Of a stretch of 41,352 nt of DNA, positions 23,379-31,029 are shown piece by piece. The DNA comes from an uncultured Dorea sp. GTDB lineage: Bacteria; Bacillota; Clostridia; Lachnospirales; Lachnospiraceae. The translations under genes were made by a program, and so were the position numbers. Location of the stretch: the NCBI GenBank assembly GCA_910589275.1, contig CAJUTH010000032.1:1-41352 (forward strand), read 5' to 3'. How positions within the stretch are numbered: the stretch's first letter is position 1; every line of letters begins with the position of its first letter. The notes under the pieces were generated by a model that was given only the letters and a program-made list of their open reading frames with translations, was not told where the DNA came from and did not search any database.

Positions 23379-24521
23379 ATGATATATATGGATAATGCTG
23401 CTACCACAATGCGTAAGCCTGAAACAGTGATTCAGGCGGTGGCGGCGGCCCTTGGCTCTATGGGAAATGCGGGACGGGGCGCCCATGGCGCTTCCCTTAG
23501 CGCTTCTAGGACGATTTATGAAACCAGAGAGCTTTTGTGCAGGTTCTTTGGGGGCGTAAATCCCAGACAGGTGGTATTTACCAGCAATTCCACGGAAAGC
23601 TTAAATATTGCAATTAAAGGGCTGTTAGAACCGGGAGATCATGTGATAACAACGATGATGGAGCATAATTCTGTGCTGCGGCCCCTGTATGAATTGTGCG
23701 GAAAAGGAGTGGAGCTTTCTATTGTAAAATGTGATAAAAACGGGGTGTTGGATCTGGCTGATCTGGAAAGCGCAGTAAATTCAAAGACAAAAGCGATCGT
23801 ATGTACCAATGGTTCCAATCTCACAGGAAATTATGTGGATATAAAGAAAATAGGAAGAATTGCAAAGAAGCATGGACTGCTGTTTATAGTGGATGCATCT
23901 CAGACAGCGGGAGTATTTCCGATTGATGTTCAGGAAATGCAGATTGACGTACTTTGTTTTACGGGTCATAAGAGCCTCCTTGGACCGCAGGGAACCGGCG
24001 GAATGTATGTGAGGGAAGGTTTGGAAGTGCGGCCTTTAAAAAGCGGAGGGAGCGGAGTACAGACTTATAGTAAGAGCCATCCTTCCGATATGCCTACAGC
24101 ATTGGAGGCGGGGACGCTGAACGGGCACGGGATTGCGGGTCTCCATGCAGCGCTGGAATATCTGAATAAAGAAGGGATTGATAAGATCCGTGCACGCGAA
24201 CAGGAGTTGATGCGCCGGTTTTATGAGGGGATAAAAGAGATTCCGGGCGTGAAGATATACGGTGATTTCAGTTCCGGCGAGAGATGCCCGATTGTGGCGC
24301 TCAATATCGGTGATTATGATTCTTCGGAGGTAAGCGACGCGCTCTTGACGGAGTATGATATTTCCACAAGGCCGGGAGCTCATTGCGCGCCTTTGATGCA
24401 TGAAGCTTTGGGAACTGTGGAACAGGGAGCGGTACGGTTCAGCTTTTCCCATTATAATACGGAGGAGGAGATAGACACGGCAATTCGTGCGATCCGGGAA
24501 TTATCGGCGGAAGAACAGTAA
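23379..24521 (+). CDS. Class V aminotransferase-fold PLP enzyme (cysteine desulfurase family)
   Basis: 380 residues, the cysteine desulfurase / selenocysteine lyase fold. Visible: MIYMDNAATTMRKPETV at the N terminus, TSNSTESLNIAIKGLL, FIVDASQTAGVFPIDVQ, and the PLP lysine in CFTGHKSLLGPQGTGGMY. A C-terminal RPGAHCAPLMHEALGT provides a Cys in the mobile loop, as in NifS-like enzymes. In sel operons this family is thought to liberate sulfur or selenium from cysteine or selenocysteine. The operon setting (20 bp after lysR, 35 bp before DUF3343) makes selenium delivery to SelD likely; this is inference. Confidence 0.88.
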   Translation: MIYMDNAATTMRKPETVIQAVAAALGSMGNAGRGAHGASLSASRTIYETRELLCRFFGGVNPRQVVFTSNSTESLNIAIKGLLEPGDHVITTMMEHNSVLRPLYELCGKGVELSIVKCDKNGVLDLADLESAVNSKTKAIVCTNGSNLTGNYVDIKKIGRIAKKHGLLFIVDASQTAGVFPIDVQEMQIDVLCFTGHKSLLGPQGTGGMYVREGLEVRPLKSGGSGVQTYSKSHPSDMPTALEAGTLNGHGIAGLHAALEYLNKEGIDKIRAREQELMRRFYEGIKEIPGVKIYGDFSSGERCPIVALNIGDYDSSEVSDALLTEYDISTRPGAHCAPLMHEALGTVEQGAVRFSFSHYNTEEEIDTAIRAIRELSAEEQ

Positions 24522-24556
24522 CCGGAAAAGGGAATGAAACAAGGAGAAGGCAGGAT

Positions 24557-24793
24557 ATGAGAAAAAAAGAATTAAGGCTTGTGATTACCTTTCATACCAC
24601 AACAGACGCCATGGCTATGGAAAAGGCATGTAAGCAGGCGGAGGCTCCGGGGCGCTTGATTCCGGTACCGAGGGAGATTTCTGCGGGCTGCGGACTTGCA
24701 TGGTGCGCGGGGCTTAGCGACCGGGATGCTGTGAGGAAAGTAATGGACAGTATCGGAGTGCAGGAACAGGATATGCATGAGGTGATGGTCTGA
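24557..24793 (+). CDS. DUF3343 protein, putative Se/S carrier
   Basis: 78-residue DUF3343 family protein. The family is small, often sits with selenium genes, and is proposed to carry selenium or sulfur on a Cys. Here the candidate carrier Cys lies in ISAGCGLAWCAG (two Cys, six residues apart), after RLIPVPREI. AAGGAGAAGGCAGGAT precedes the ATG. It is the last gene of the sel operon and follows the desulfurase-like gene, which fits a donor-carrier pair. Confidence 0.85.
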   Translation: MRKKELRLVITFHTTTDAMAMEKACKQAEAPGRLIPVPREISAGCGLAWCAGLSDRDAVRKVMDSIGVQEQDMHEVMV

Positions 24794-24821
24794 AAATAAA
24801 AGAAAAAGTGTGTTTTGGTTT

Positions 24822-24857
24822 CAGGCGGCGGCAAAAATATCCAATTTCCGCCGCCTG
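24822..24857 (+). terminator. Hairpin ending the sel operon
   Basis: CAGGCGGCGG (24822-24831) pairs perfectly with CCGCCGCCTG (24848-24857) across a 16-nt loop. No U tract follows, so it may act as an mRNA 3' stabiliser or a weak terminator. Confidence 0.5.
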
Positions 24858-24890
24858 CAGACCGAAATCCGGCCTGCAGACGGAGGACTG

Positions 24891-25478
24891 TCAAAGCCCG
24901 TTTATAAAGCCGTCCAGTACGTGGGGCAGAAGTTTTCCGCTGTATTCTGATAAAGAATACTTTCCCTTGAACAAAGACCAGTCATATAGCAGCGCTCTTT
25001 CAAACATGGCGTAGATGTCCATCAATTCTTCTGCCGTAAAAGTATCCATAAATTCGCCGCTGTCCAGTCCGTCCTGCATGATTTCAGTCAACCATGAAAA
25101 ATAGAACCGCTTATGGTCGGAGAGGGAGCGTTTGTCTTTGGTAACGAGCTGCGCAGAGTACAGATAAGCGATCAGACTGTAGTCAATACTTGTCTCAATC
25201 ATATAAAACAGCTCGTGGTTTAAGAAGATCAGCTTGTCGTAGGCTGACAGCTTTGGATCGATAATCCCGGCCAGTTCTTCGTATTTTTCATCAAATAGCT
25301 GCGACAATGTATTCAGGAGCCCTTCTTTACTCTTGAAATAATGGTAAAAGGTTCCTTTAGACGTTTTAGAAGCATTGATGATATCCTCTACGGTAGTCTC
25401 GTCATATCCATTTTTGTAAAAAAGATTCCATGCAGCTTTGATAATGCGGCTTTTGGTTGATTGACGTTTTCTTGGCAT
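24891..25478 (-). CDS. TetR/AcrR family regulator
   Basis: About 195 residues. The N-terminal TetR HTH is clear (STKSRIIKAAWNLFYKNGYDETTVEDIINASKTSKGTFYHYFKSKEGLL). The C-terminal ligand domain is helical and unassigned. Two ATGs are possible; 25478 (MPRKRQS) has GAAGGGA 9 nt in front, whereas the one 9 bp upstream touches the ribosome site. It lies between the sel operon and prdF on the same strand as prdF, with a terminator between them. It is a natural candidate for controlling one of these clusters, including the palindromes upstream of prdA and of the YcxB-like gene; that is inference. Confidence 0.88.
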   Translation of the reverse strand: MPRKRQSTKSRIIKAAWNLFYKNGYDETTVEDIINASKTSKGTFYHYFKSKEGLLNTLSQLFDEKYEELAGIIDPKLSAYDKLIFLNHELFYMIETSIDYSLIAYLYSAQLVTKDKRSLSDHKRFYFSWLTEIMQDGLDSGEFMDTFTAEELMDIYAMFERALLYDWSLFKGKYSLSEYSGKLLPHVLDGFINGL

Positions 25479-25589
25479 AGTATTCATTCCCTTCGTTCGT
25501 TGCTACAGCGAGTTTCGGGGGATAGCATGGCCGCTTGACGTGCTGCGGATTGTATGCTAATGACGATTGCTATACTGTAACAGAAGATA

Positions 25590-25628
25590 TTTAAAAAAGG
25601 CAGGCTCAAATAGAACCCGCCTTTGTTT
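25590..25628 (-). terminator. Terminator of prdF
   Basis: Read on the - strand, AAAGGC (25624-25619) then GG pairs with CC and GCCTTT (25601-25596), with one mismatch, and TTTTTTAAATATC follows. Confidence 0.75.
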
Positions 25629-25651
25629 TCCGTATAGTAGTATATCACAGA

Positions 25652-26686
25652 TTAGCCAATTAAGAAACCATATTTTAAAGAATCATCCGGATCAATCAGG
25701 TATGTGCCAACGCCGGTAAGGTAAGCAGAGCCTGTGATCATAGGAATAACAGCATCGAAATCGCCGATCTTAGTTTCCTCTTTGATAACCCCCTTGAAAG
25801 TTGTTCCGATAAAGCTTTCGTAAATGAATTCTTCGCCTACTCCAAGTTCTCCCCAGCCGTGAAGAGTTGCAAGCTTAGCGCTTGTGCCGGTTCCGCAAGG
25901 AGAGCGGTCTGCCTGTGCGTCGCCGAATACAACTACGTTTCTCATGGTAGCCTTGTCCGGGTTCGGAGTCGGGCCGTAGAACTCAACCAAGTCAACCTCT
26001 GTAATATCCAGTGTCGGGTGCTGGATCTCAACCTGCTCATTGATCAGGTCGCGCATCTTCATTCCAAGTTCTGTGTAAGCGGGAACGGTCTTAGCATTGA
26101 TCTCGCCGATGTCAAGCTTGGTGGTGTCAACCAGTGCAAAAAAGCTTCCGCCAAAAGAAATGGTGTAAGGAATCTCTTTGCCGTCAACGTTAACAGTCAG
26201 GTTGTCCTTATAAATAAATGCGGGTACATTCGTAAGGGTAACGCCTGTTACTTTGCCGTTCTTGACGGTAGCAGTAGTGCGGATGATTCCGGCGGGAGCT
26301 TCCAGAACTACGGTATTCTCGCCTTCGTGTGATTCAACAAGTCCTGCTTCGATTGCAACGGTAACGCCGCCGATGGTACAGTGGCCGCACATATTCAGGT
26401 ATCCGCCGGTATCCATGAAAATGATACCAAGGTCAGCCTCGTCGCTGATTGGTTTGCAGAAGAAAGCGCCGAACATATCATGATGTCCTCTTGGCTCCAG
26501 CATAAGAGCGGTGCGGACATGGTCATAATTCTCCTCTAACCATTTCTTCTTTTCAATCATTGTGTTTCCTTCTGGTTCCGGAAATCCGCCGATTACCATA
26601 CGGCAGAACTCTCCAACTGTGTGAGCGTCGACTACCTGAAGCTTCTGTTCAAAGCGGTCAAAATTCACGTTTGCTTTCAATTCCAT
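25652..26686 (-). CDS. prdF: Proline racemase
   Basis: 344-residue PLP-independent proline racemase, interconverting L- and D-proline so that D-proline reductase can act. Both catalytic cysteines are present: Cys100 in MCGHCTIGG and Cys264 in DRSPCGTGTSA. The pair argues against the 3-hydroxyproline dehydratase branch, where the first Cys is replaced; a 4-hydroxyproline epimerase cannot be fully excluded by motif alone, but context favours PrdF. The residue after CGH is Cys where many relatives have Gly, giving an extra thiol near the active site. The RBS AAGGAGGACATTGCT is excellent. It is divergent from tRNA-Sec and prdC, with a 314-bp region between. Confidence 0.93.
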   Translation of the reverse strand: MELKANVNFDRFEQKLQVVDAHTVGEFCRMVIGGFPEPEGNTMIEKKKWLEENYDHVRTALMLEPRGHHDMFGAFFCKPISDEADLGIIFMDTGGYLNMCGHCTIGGVTVAIEAGLVESHEGENTVVLEAPAGIIRTTATVKNGKVTGVTLTNVPAFIYKDNLTVNVDGKEIPYTISFGGSFFALVDTTKLDIGEINAKTVPAYTELGMKMRDLINEQVEIQHPTLDITEVDLVEFYGPTPNPDKATMRNVVVFGDAQADRSPCGTGTSAKLATLHGWGELGVGEEFIYESFIGTTFKGVIKEETKIGDFDAVIPMITGSAYLTGVGTYLIDPDDSLKYGFLIG

Positions 26687-26831
26687 AGCAATGTCCTCCT
26701 TATTTGATGATAATTTATAGATATCTCCTATAAATACAAAGATAAAAATGATAAGAAATATTAATGTAATCTATATTGCGCGGTTCATAAATTCTGCAAA
26801 ATACGACAATCCGTTAACAAATAGACTGCAT

Positions 26832-26860
26832 TCTAGAACGCGGTCTAGGATATGTTCTAG
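26832..26860. promoter_or_regulatory. Three TCTAG half-sites with 12-bp period between prdF and tRNA-Sec
   Basis: TCTAG occurs at 26832-26836, 26844-26848 and 26856-26860, exactly 12 bp apart. The outer pair forms the inverted repeat CTAGAAC (26833-26839) / GTTCTAG (26854-26860). This regular spacing in a divergent control region suggests a protein-binding site; the protein is unknown. Confidence 0.45.
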
Positions 26861-26901
26861 TACCGGGTTCATTTTCTTATATTCATTATGCGTTAAAAAC
26901 C

Positions 26902-26978
26902 TTGGAAAGTCAATGATTTTTTGATATTATAAAAACAAAGAAAAAGGTGTTGAAAAATAAAGGATTATGTGCTATTGT
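26902..26978 (+). promoter_or_regulatory. Two tandem promoters before tRNA-Sec
   Basis: First: TTGGAA (26902-26907), 17 bp, TATTAT (26925-26930). Second: TTGAAA (26950-26955), 17 bp, TATTGT (26973-26978). Both point at the tRNA gene at 27001. The second would start transcription near 26985. Confidence 0.55.
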
Positions 26979-27000
26979 TAAGGAACGTTAGGAAAATTAT

Positions 27001-27098
27001 GGGGGTAGTTGGGTAACTGGTGTGCCTCCTGGTCTTCAAAACCAGTGTGGGGCGTTAGGAGCGTCCTGGGTGGGTTCGATTCCCACATGCCTCCGCCA
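27001..27098 (+). tRNA. selC: tRNA-Sec (anticodon UCA)
   Basis: A 98-nt tRNA with encoded CCA. The anticodon arm is CTGGT-CTTCAAA-ACCAG with UCA anticodon (TCA in CTTCAAA). A long variable arm (GGGCG pairing with CGTCC) follows, then the T arm GTGGG-TTCGATT-CCCAC. The acceptor GGGGGTA pairs with TGCCTCC (with G-U), and the end is GCCA. The long extra arm and UCA anticodon are diagnostic. It lies between prdF and prdC instead of with selDAB. No good terminator separates it from prdC, so read-through into the operon is possible. Confidence 0.95.
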
Positions 27099-27236
27099 AA
27101 AAGAAAAAGACAAAATTGATAAAAAATCGACATGATTTGTCTATAGAAATTTTCTATAAATAAGTAGACGGAATAGCGAGTAATATTTCGTTTTTTACTT
27201 AGAATAAAAGTATGAAGAAAAGGAGATGTATGTGTC

Positions 27237-28643
27237 ATGGGAAATGTACAGATTTTACTGCGTCAGCATGTAGGTGCGCCGTGTGCTCCCTGTGTTGAGG
27301 TTGGGGCAGAAGTAAAAAAGGGTACGCTCATTGCTTCGCCGACAGGCTTAGGCGCGAATATTTTCGCCAGCGTGTATGGGAAAGTGACCGAGATCACAGA
27401 CGACCGGATTATCATCGAGCCCGCAGCGGAGCAGCCGGATGAATTTGTGCCGATCGACGTACCGGAAGGCGCTTCCAAGCTTGACATGGTAAAAGCAGCC
27501 GGCGTTGTCGGCCTTGGAGGAGCAGGATTCCCGACAGGGATTAAGCTTGGAATTAATTTGGCTGAGCAGGAGATGGGAGAGCTTGATGCGGAGATTAATC
27601 CGGAGCTTCCGAAAGACTTTAAGCTTGATTGTGAGAGAGGTTATATCCTTATTAATGCGGCTGAATGTGAGCCGGGACTTGCCCACAATATCAAGCAGAT
27701 CGAGGATGAGTGTGACAAGGTGATCCGCGGAATCAAGTATTCCATGGAGATTACCAATGCAGATAAGGCGATTATTGCCATCAAGAAGAAGAATCAGGGT
27801 GCGATTAAGACTTTACAGAAGGCGCTGGAGAGCGAACCGGCGATCAAGATGCATCTGATGCCGGATATTTACCCGATGGGAGAGGAGCGTGCGGTCGTAA
27901 GAGAGTGCCTTGGCGTGAATCTTACTACGACGCAGCTTCCGTCCGCAGCGAAGTCTGTTGTAATCAATCTGGAGACGGCCTGCAAGATTGCAGAGGCCAT
28001 TGACGAGAAGAAGCCATGCATCAGCAAGAACTTAACGGTCCGCGGAAGGATCAAAGGCGGTAACGAGGCTCATGTATTTATGGACGTTCCGGTTGGAACA
28101 AGCGTTGGCGACCTGATCGAGAGAGCGGGCGGCATTGAGGAGCCATTCGGAGAGATTATCATGGGCGGAGCCTTTACCGGTAAGGCAACGGAATTGGATG
28201 CGCCGATCACGAAGACCACAGGCGGTATCATTGTTACGGTTGAGTTCCCGGATCTGCACGGTGCGAATACAGGTATTCTTGTATGTGCCTGCGGCGGCAA
28301 CGAGGAGCGTATGCGTGATATTGTAGCGAAGATGAACGGCAAGGTTGTATCTGTATGCAAGTGCAAACAGGCGATCGAGAACAAGCCGGGCGCGCCGCTG
28401 AAGTGCCTGAGGCCTGGCAACTGTCCGGGACAGGTTAAGAACAACATGCAGTTCAAGAAGGATAAGTGTGAGTACATCATTATCGGTAACTGCTCTGACT
28501 GTTCGAATACCGTTATGGCATCCGGACCGAAGATGGGACTTAAGGTATTCCATCAGACCGACCATGCTATGAGGGCTGTCGGACATGCTCTGTACAGAAC
28601 GCTGAAGGTATCGAAGCAGGTAAGTCAGGATATTGATTTTTAA
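27237..28643 (+). CDS. prdC: Proline reductase-associated electron transfer protein PrdC
   Basis: 468-residue RnfC-like protein that passes electrons from reduced carriers to D-proline reductase. The N terminus has the RnfC-type sandwich domain (RQHVGAPCAPCVEVGAEVKKG and PTGLGANIFASVYGKVTEI, about 7-52). The flavin/NADH-binding-like region begins with AAGVVGLGGAGFPTGIKLG (~82-100), then NAAECEPGL. The C-terminal third is cysteine-rich: VCACGGNEERM, SVCKCKQ, CLRPGNCPGQ and GNCSDCSN, possible Fe-S or redox sites. PrdC is reported as a selenoprotein in some relatives; here no in-frame UGA exists, so all sites are Cys. RBS AGGAG, 11 nt before ATG. Confidence 0.92.
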   Translation: MGNVQILLRQHVGAPCAPCVEVGAEVKKGTLIASPTGLGANIFASVYGKVTEITDDRIIIEPAAEQPDEFVPIDVPEGASKLDMVKAAGVVGLGGAGFPTGIKLGINLAEQEMGELDAEINPELPKDFKLDCERGYILINAAECEPGLAHNIKQIEDECDKVIRGIKYSMEITNADKAIIAIKKKNQGAIKTLQKALESEPAIKMHLMPDIYPMGEERAVVRECLGVNLTTTQLPSAAKSVVINLETACKIAEAIDEKKPCISKNLTVRGRIKGGNEAHVFMDVPVGTSVGDLIERAGGIEEPFGEIIMGGAFTGKATELDAPITKTTGGIIVTVEFPDLHGANTGILVCACGGNEERMRDIVAKMNGKVVSVCKCKQAIENKPGAPLKCLRPGNCPGQVKNNMQFKKDKCEYIIIGNCSDCSNTVMASGPKMGLKVFHQTDHAMRAVGHALYRTLKVSKQVSQDIDF

Positions 28644-28780
28644 GTTTTATGAGGATTCTATTTTAAGGTATTACTGCTGCGGATAAAAAGCCGAAAGGAT
28701 ACCCCCGATTTTCCCGGAGGCTTAAGGGTTTAGGGAGCCCGGTTTATTCAGCGGCTGTATATATACTTTCCGACGTCTAC
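28644..28780 (+). other. prdC-prdA spacer (5' part)
   Basis: The 208-bp gap between prdC and prdA holds no gene. A possible hairpin pairs AAGCC (near 28688) with GGCTT (near 28720) around a C/G-rich middle. TATACT at 28762-28767 could be a -10, but no -35 sits 16-18 bp upstream. No sigma-54 type TGGCAC-N5-TTGC element is seen. Confidence 0.35.
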
Positions 28781-28809
28781 ACTTATGGAACGATTAATGT
28801 TCCATAAGT
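28781..28809. promoter_or_regulatory. Perfect palindrome upstream of prdA (operator candidate, copy 1)
   Basis: ACTTATGGAAC (28781-28791) and GTTCCATAAGT (28799-28809) are perfectly inverted around GATTAAT. It lies 42 bp before the prdA start. A second copy of the same design lies at 34916-34942, with a G-C to T-A swap that keeps the symmetry. No U tract follows, so it is not a terminator. Confidence 0.6.
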
Positions 28810-28851
28810 TACAAGGGATATCGGAGCAAACCATATAAGGAGGGAAATAAT

Positions 28852-30714
28852 ATGTCAATCACAGCTGAAACAGCTAAAGCACATGCTCATGATCCAGCGG
28901 TACTTTGTTGTAGGGCCGAAGCAGGCATTACAATCGAGCCGGCCAATCTGGAAGATCCGGCGATCTTTGATGATTTGGTAGATTCAGGATTATTGAACCT
29001 TGACGGCTGCTTAACGATCGAGGAGGTTCTGGGAGCAAAACTTACAAAAACTTGTGATTCTCTTGCTCCGCTGACTGCTGATGTTCTGGACGGCGTAAAA
29101 GCACCAAGCACACCTGCAGCAGAGGAAGCACCGGCAGAGGCAGAGGAGGCGCCAGCAGCAGCGGCGGCACCTGTAGCAGCACCGGCAGCAGGCGGAATTC
29201 TTAAGATCCACATTGGAGAAGGCAAGGACATTGATCTTCAGATCCCTGTTGGCGCTCTTGGCGGAGGCGCAGCAGCAGTAGAGGTTCCGGCAGCGGCAGC
29301 ACCGGCAGCACCGGCAGCAGCGGGCGCGGCAGCACCGGAAGCAGAGGCTGAAGAGAAGGTTGTAAGATCTTTAACAAGAAAACATTTCAACATCACAGAG
29401 GTTAAGAGAGGACCGGAGACAAAGATCGAGGGAACTGTTCTTACGATCCGTGAAGGAATCGAAGCAGATGTTATCGCTGATCAGGAACTGGTTAAGGATT
29501 TCCATCTGGAGATCATTACTCCTGATAAGTACCATACCTATTCTGAGACGATCATGGACGTACAGCCGATCGCTACAAAGGAAGGCGACAGCGAGATCGG
29601 CGAGGGTGTTACAAGAGTGCTTGACGGCGTTGTTATGATGCTGACAGGTGTTGATGAAGGCGGAGTTCAGATCGGTGAGTTCGGTTCATCCGAAGGCTAC
29701 CTTGACGAGAACATTATGTGGGGCCGTCCGGGATGCCCGGATAAAGGCGAGATCTTTATCAAAGGTAACATCGTAGTTCAGGAGAAGACGAACATGGAGC
29801 GCCGCGGGCCTATGGCTGCACATACGGCATTTGACATCATTACACAGGAGATCCGTGAAGTGATGAAGAAGCTTGACGACAGCCTTGTAACTGAGATTCA
29901 GGAGCTGAAGCAGGTTCGCCGTCCTCACAAGAAGAAAGTCGTTATCGTTAAGGAGATCATGGGACAGGGAGCTATGCATGATAACTTCATCCTTCCTGTA
30001 GAGCCTGTCGGCGTACTTGGCGCAAGAGCAAACGTAGACCTTGGAAACGTTCCGGTATGTGTATCTCCGCTTGAGGTGCTTGACGGATGTATCCACGCTC
30101 TGACCTGTATCGGACCAGCTTCTAAAGAGATGTCCAGACATTACTGGAGAGAGCCTCTTGTATTGGAAGCTCTTCACGATGAAGAAGTTGACCTTTGCGG
30201 TGTTGTATTTGTTGGTTCTCCGCAGATTAATGCTGAGAAGTTCTATGTATCCAGACGTGTAGGCCATACCGTAGAGATGATGGATGCAGACGGCGCTTTC
30301 GTTACAACAGAAGGCTTCGGAAACAACCACATCGATTTCGCAAGCCATATCGAGCAGATCGGTATGAGAGGAATCCCGGTAGTAGGTATGTCTTACTGTG
30401 CAGTACAGGGAGCGCTGGTTGTTGGTAACAAGTACATGCAGTACATGGTTGATAACAACAAGTCTGAGTCCGGTATCGAGAACGAGGTACTTGGATGCAA
30501 CACCCTTTGTCCGGAAGATGCAGTCCGCGCACTTGCTATGTTAAAGACTGCTATGGCTGGCGAAGAGGTTAAGGCTGCAGAGAAGAAATGGAATCCGAAC
30601 GTAAAATCTACAAACGTTGAGTTAATCGAGGGCGCTTATGGCAAGAAGCTTGAGCTTGTTGAGAATGAGCAGTCACTCCCGATGAGCCAGAAGCGTAAGG
30701 AGAAATACGACTAA
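28852..30714 (+). CDS. prdA: D-proline reductase proprotein PrdA
   Basis: 620-residue proprotein of D-proline reductase, which reductively opens D-proline to 5-aminovalerate. Known PrdA is cut at a Cys that becomes the pyruvoyl group of the smaller chain. Here that site is ALT-Cys419-IGPASKE, giving chains of 418 and 202 residues, the latter matching the known ~23 kDa pyruvoyl subunit. The N-terminal part has an Ala/Pro/Glu-rich linker on both sides of a small domain (GGILKIHIGEGKDIDLQIPVG). Conserved stretches include GEFGSSEGYLDENIMWGRPG, MERRGPMAAHTAFD and IMGQGAMHDNFILPVEPVG. RBS AAGGAGGGAAATAAT. It has no UGA codon. PrdB supplies the selenocysteine. Confidence 0.96.
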   Translation: MSITAETAKAHAHDPAVLCCRAEAGITIEPANLEDPAIFDDLVDSGLLNLDGCLTIEEVLGAKLTKTCDSLAPLTADVLDGVKAPSTPAAEEAPAEAEEAPAAAAAPVAAPAAGGILKIHIGEGKDIDLQIPVGALGGGAAAVEVPAAAAPAAPAAAGAAAPEAEAEEKVVRSLTRKHFNITEVKRGPETKIEGTVLTIREGIEADVIADQELVKDFHLEIITPDKYHTYSETIMDVQPIATKEGDSEIGEGVTRVLDGVVMMLTGVDEGGVQIGEFGSSEGYLDENIMWGRPGCPDKGEIFIKGNIVVQEKTNMERRGPMAAHTAFDIITQEIREVMKKLDDSLVTEIQELKQVRRPHKKKVVIVKEIMGQGAMHDNFILPVEPVGVLGARANVDLGNVPVCVSPLEVLDGCIHALTCIGPASKEMSRHYWREPLVLEALHDEEVDLCGVVFVGSPQINAEKFYVSRRVGHTVEMMDADGAFVTTEGFGNNHIDFASHIEQIGMRGIPVVGMSYCAVQGALVVGNKYMQYMVDNNKSESGIENEVLGCNTLCPEDAVRALAMLKTAMAGEEVKAAEKKWNPNVKSTNVELIEGAYGKKLELVENEQSLPMSQKRKEKYD

Positions 30715-30730
30715 TTCAAGGACTTGAAGG

Positions 30731-31027
30731 ATGAATAATGAACGTTTGAAATATGGCGGAAAAGTCATTTATATGGAGGGTGTCGTTGTAGATGTTGACG
30801 ACTGCAGTATCAGCGTTGACTTAAAGGGACGCCTCGGGTTCTTTAAAGCGCCGAAGAGGATGTTCATCTGCGATACTGAGCCGAAAGTCGGTCAGGAATT
30901 CGGGTGGAATATGAGTTTTCCGGAACAGCTTGGCCCGGAGGTAAATGACAAATACGTCAGCAATATTGAAAAAGAACGGCGCAAACAAGAAGAAATGCGC
31001 AAACGTTTGGATAATAAGGAGGACTAA
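30731..31027 (+). CDS. CBO2463/CBO2479-type small protein of the prd operon
   Basis: 98 residues, found between prdA and prdB as in other proline-reductase operons. The first ~75 residues predict a beta-rich domain (KVIYMEGVVVDVDDCSISVDLKGRLGFFKAPKRMFICD), ending in a charged helix (EKERRKQEEMRKRLD). No catalytic motif is visible. It starts 16 bp after prdA and ends 2 bp before prdB, and is clearly in the operon. A role in assembly or processing of the reductase is possible but not shown. Confidence 0.85.
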   Translation: MNNERLKYGGKVIYMEGVVVDVDDCSISVDLKGRLGFFKAPKRMFICDTEPKVGQEFGWNMSFPEQLGPEVNDKYVSNIEKERRKQEEMRKRLDNKED

Positions 31028-31029
31028 AA

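Noticed and set aside
26978..27238. Small - strand ORF over tRNA-Sec
   Set aside because: It covers the tRNA antisense and has no ribosome site or family match.
27237..28643. PrdC as a selenoprotein
   Set aside because: No in-frame UGA in the 468 codons; all redox candidates are Cys.
28781..28809. The palindrome before prdA as an intrinsic terminator
   Set aside because: No U tract follows (TACAAGG), and the same palindrome occurs at another promoter.
28644..28851. A sigma-54 promoter for prdA, as in C. difficile
   Set aside because: I searched for TGGCAC-N5-TTGC and saw none in this region or in 26687-27236.
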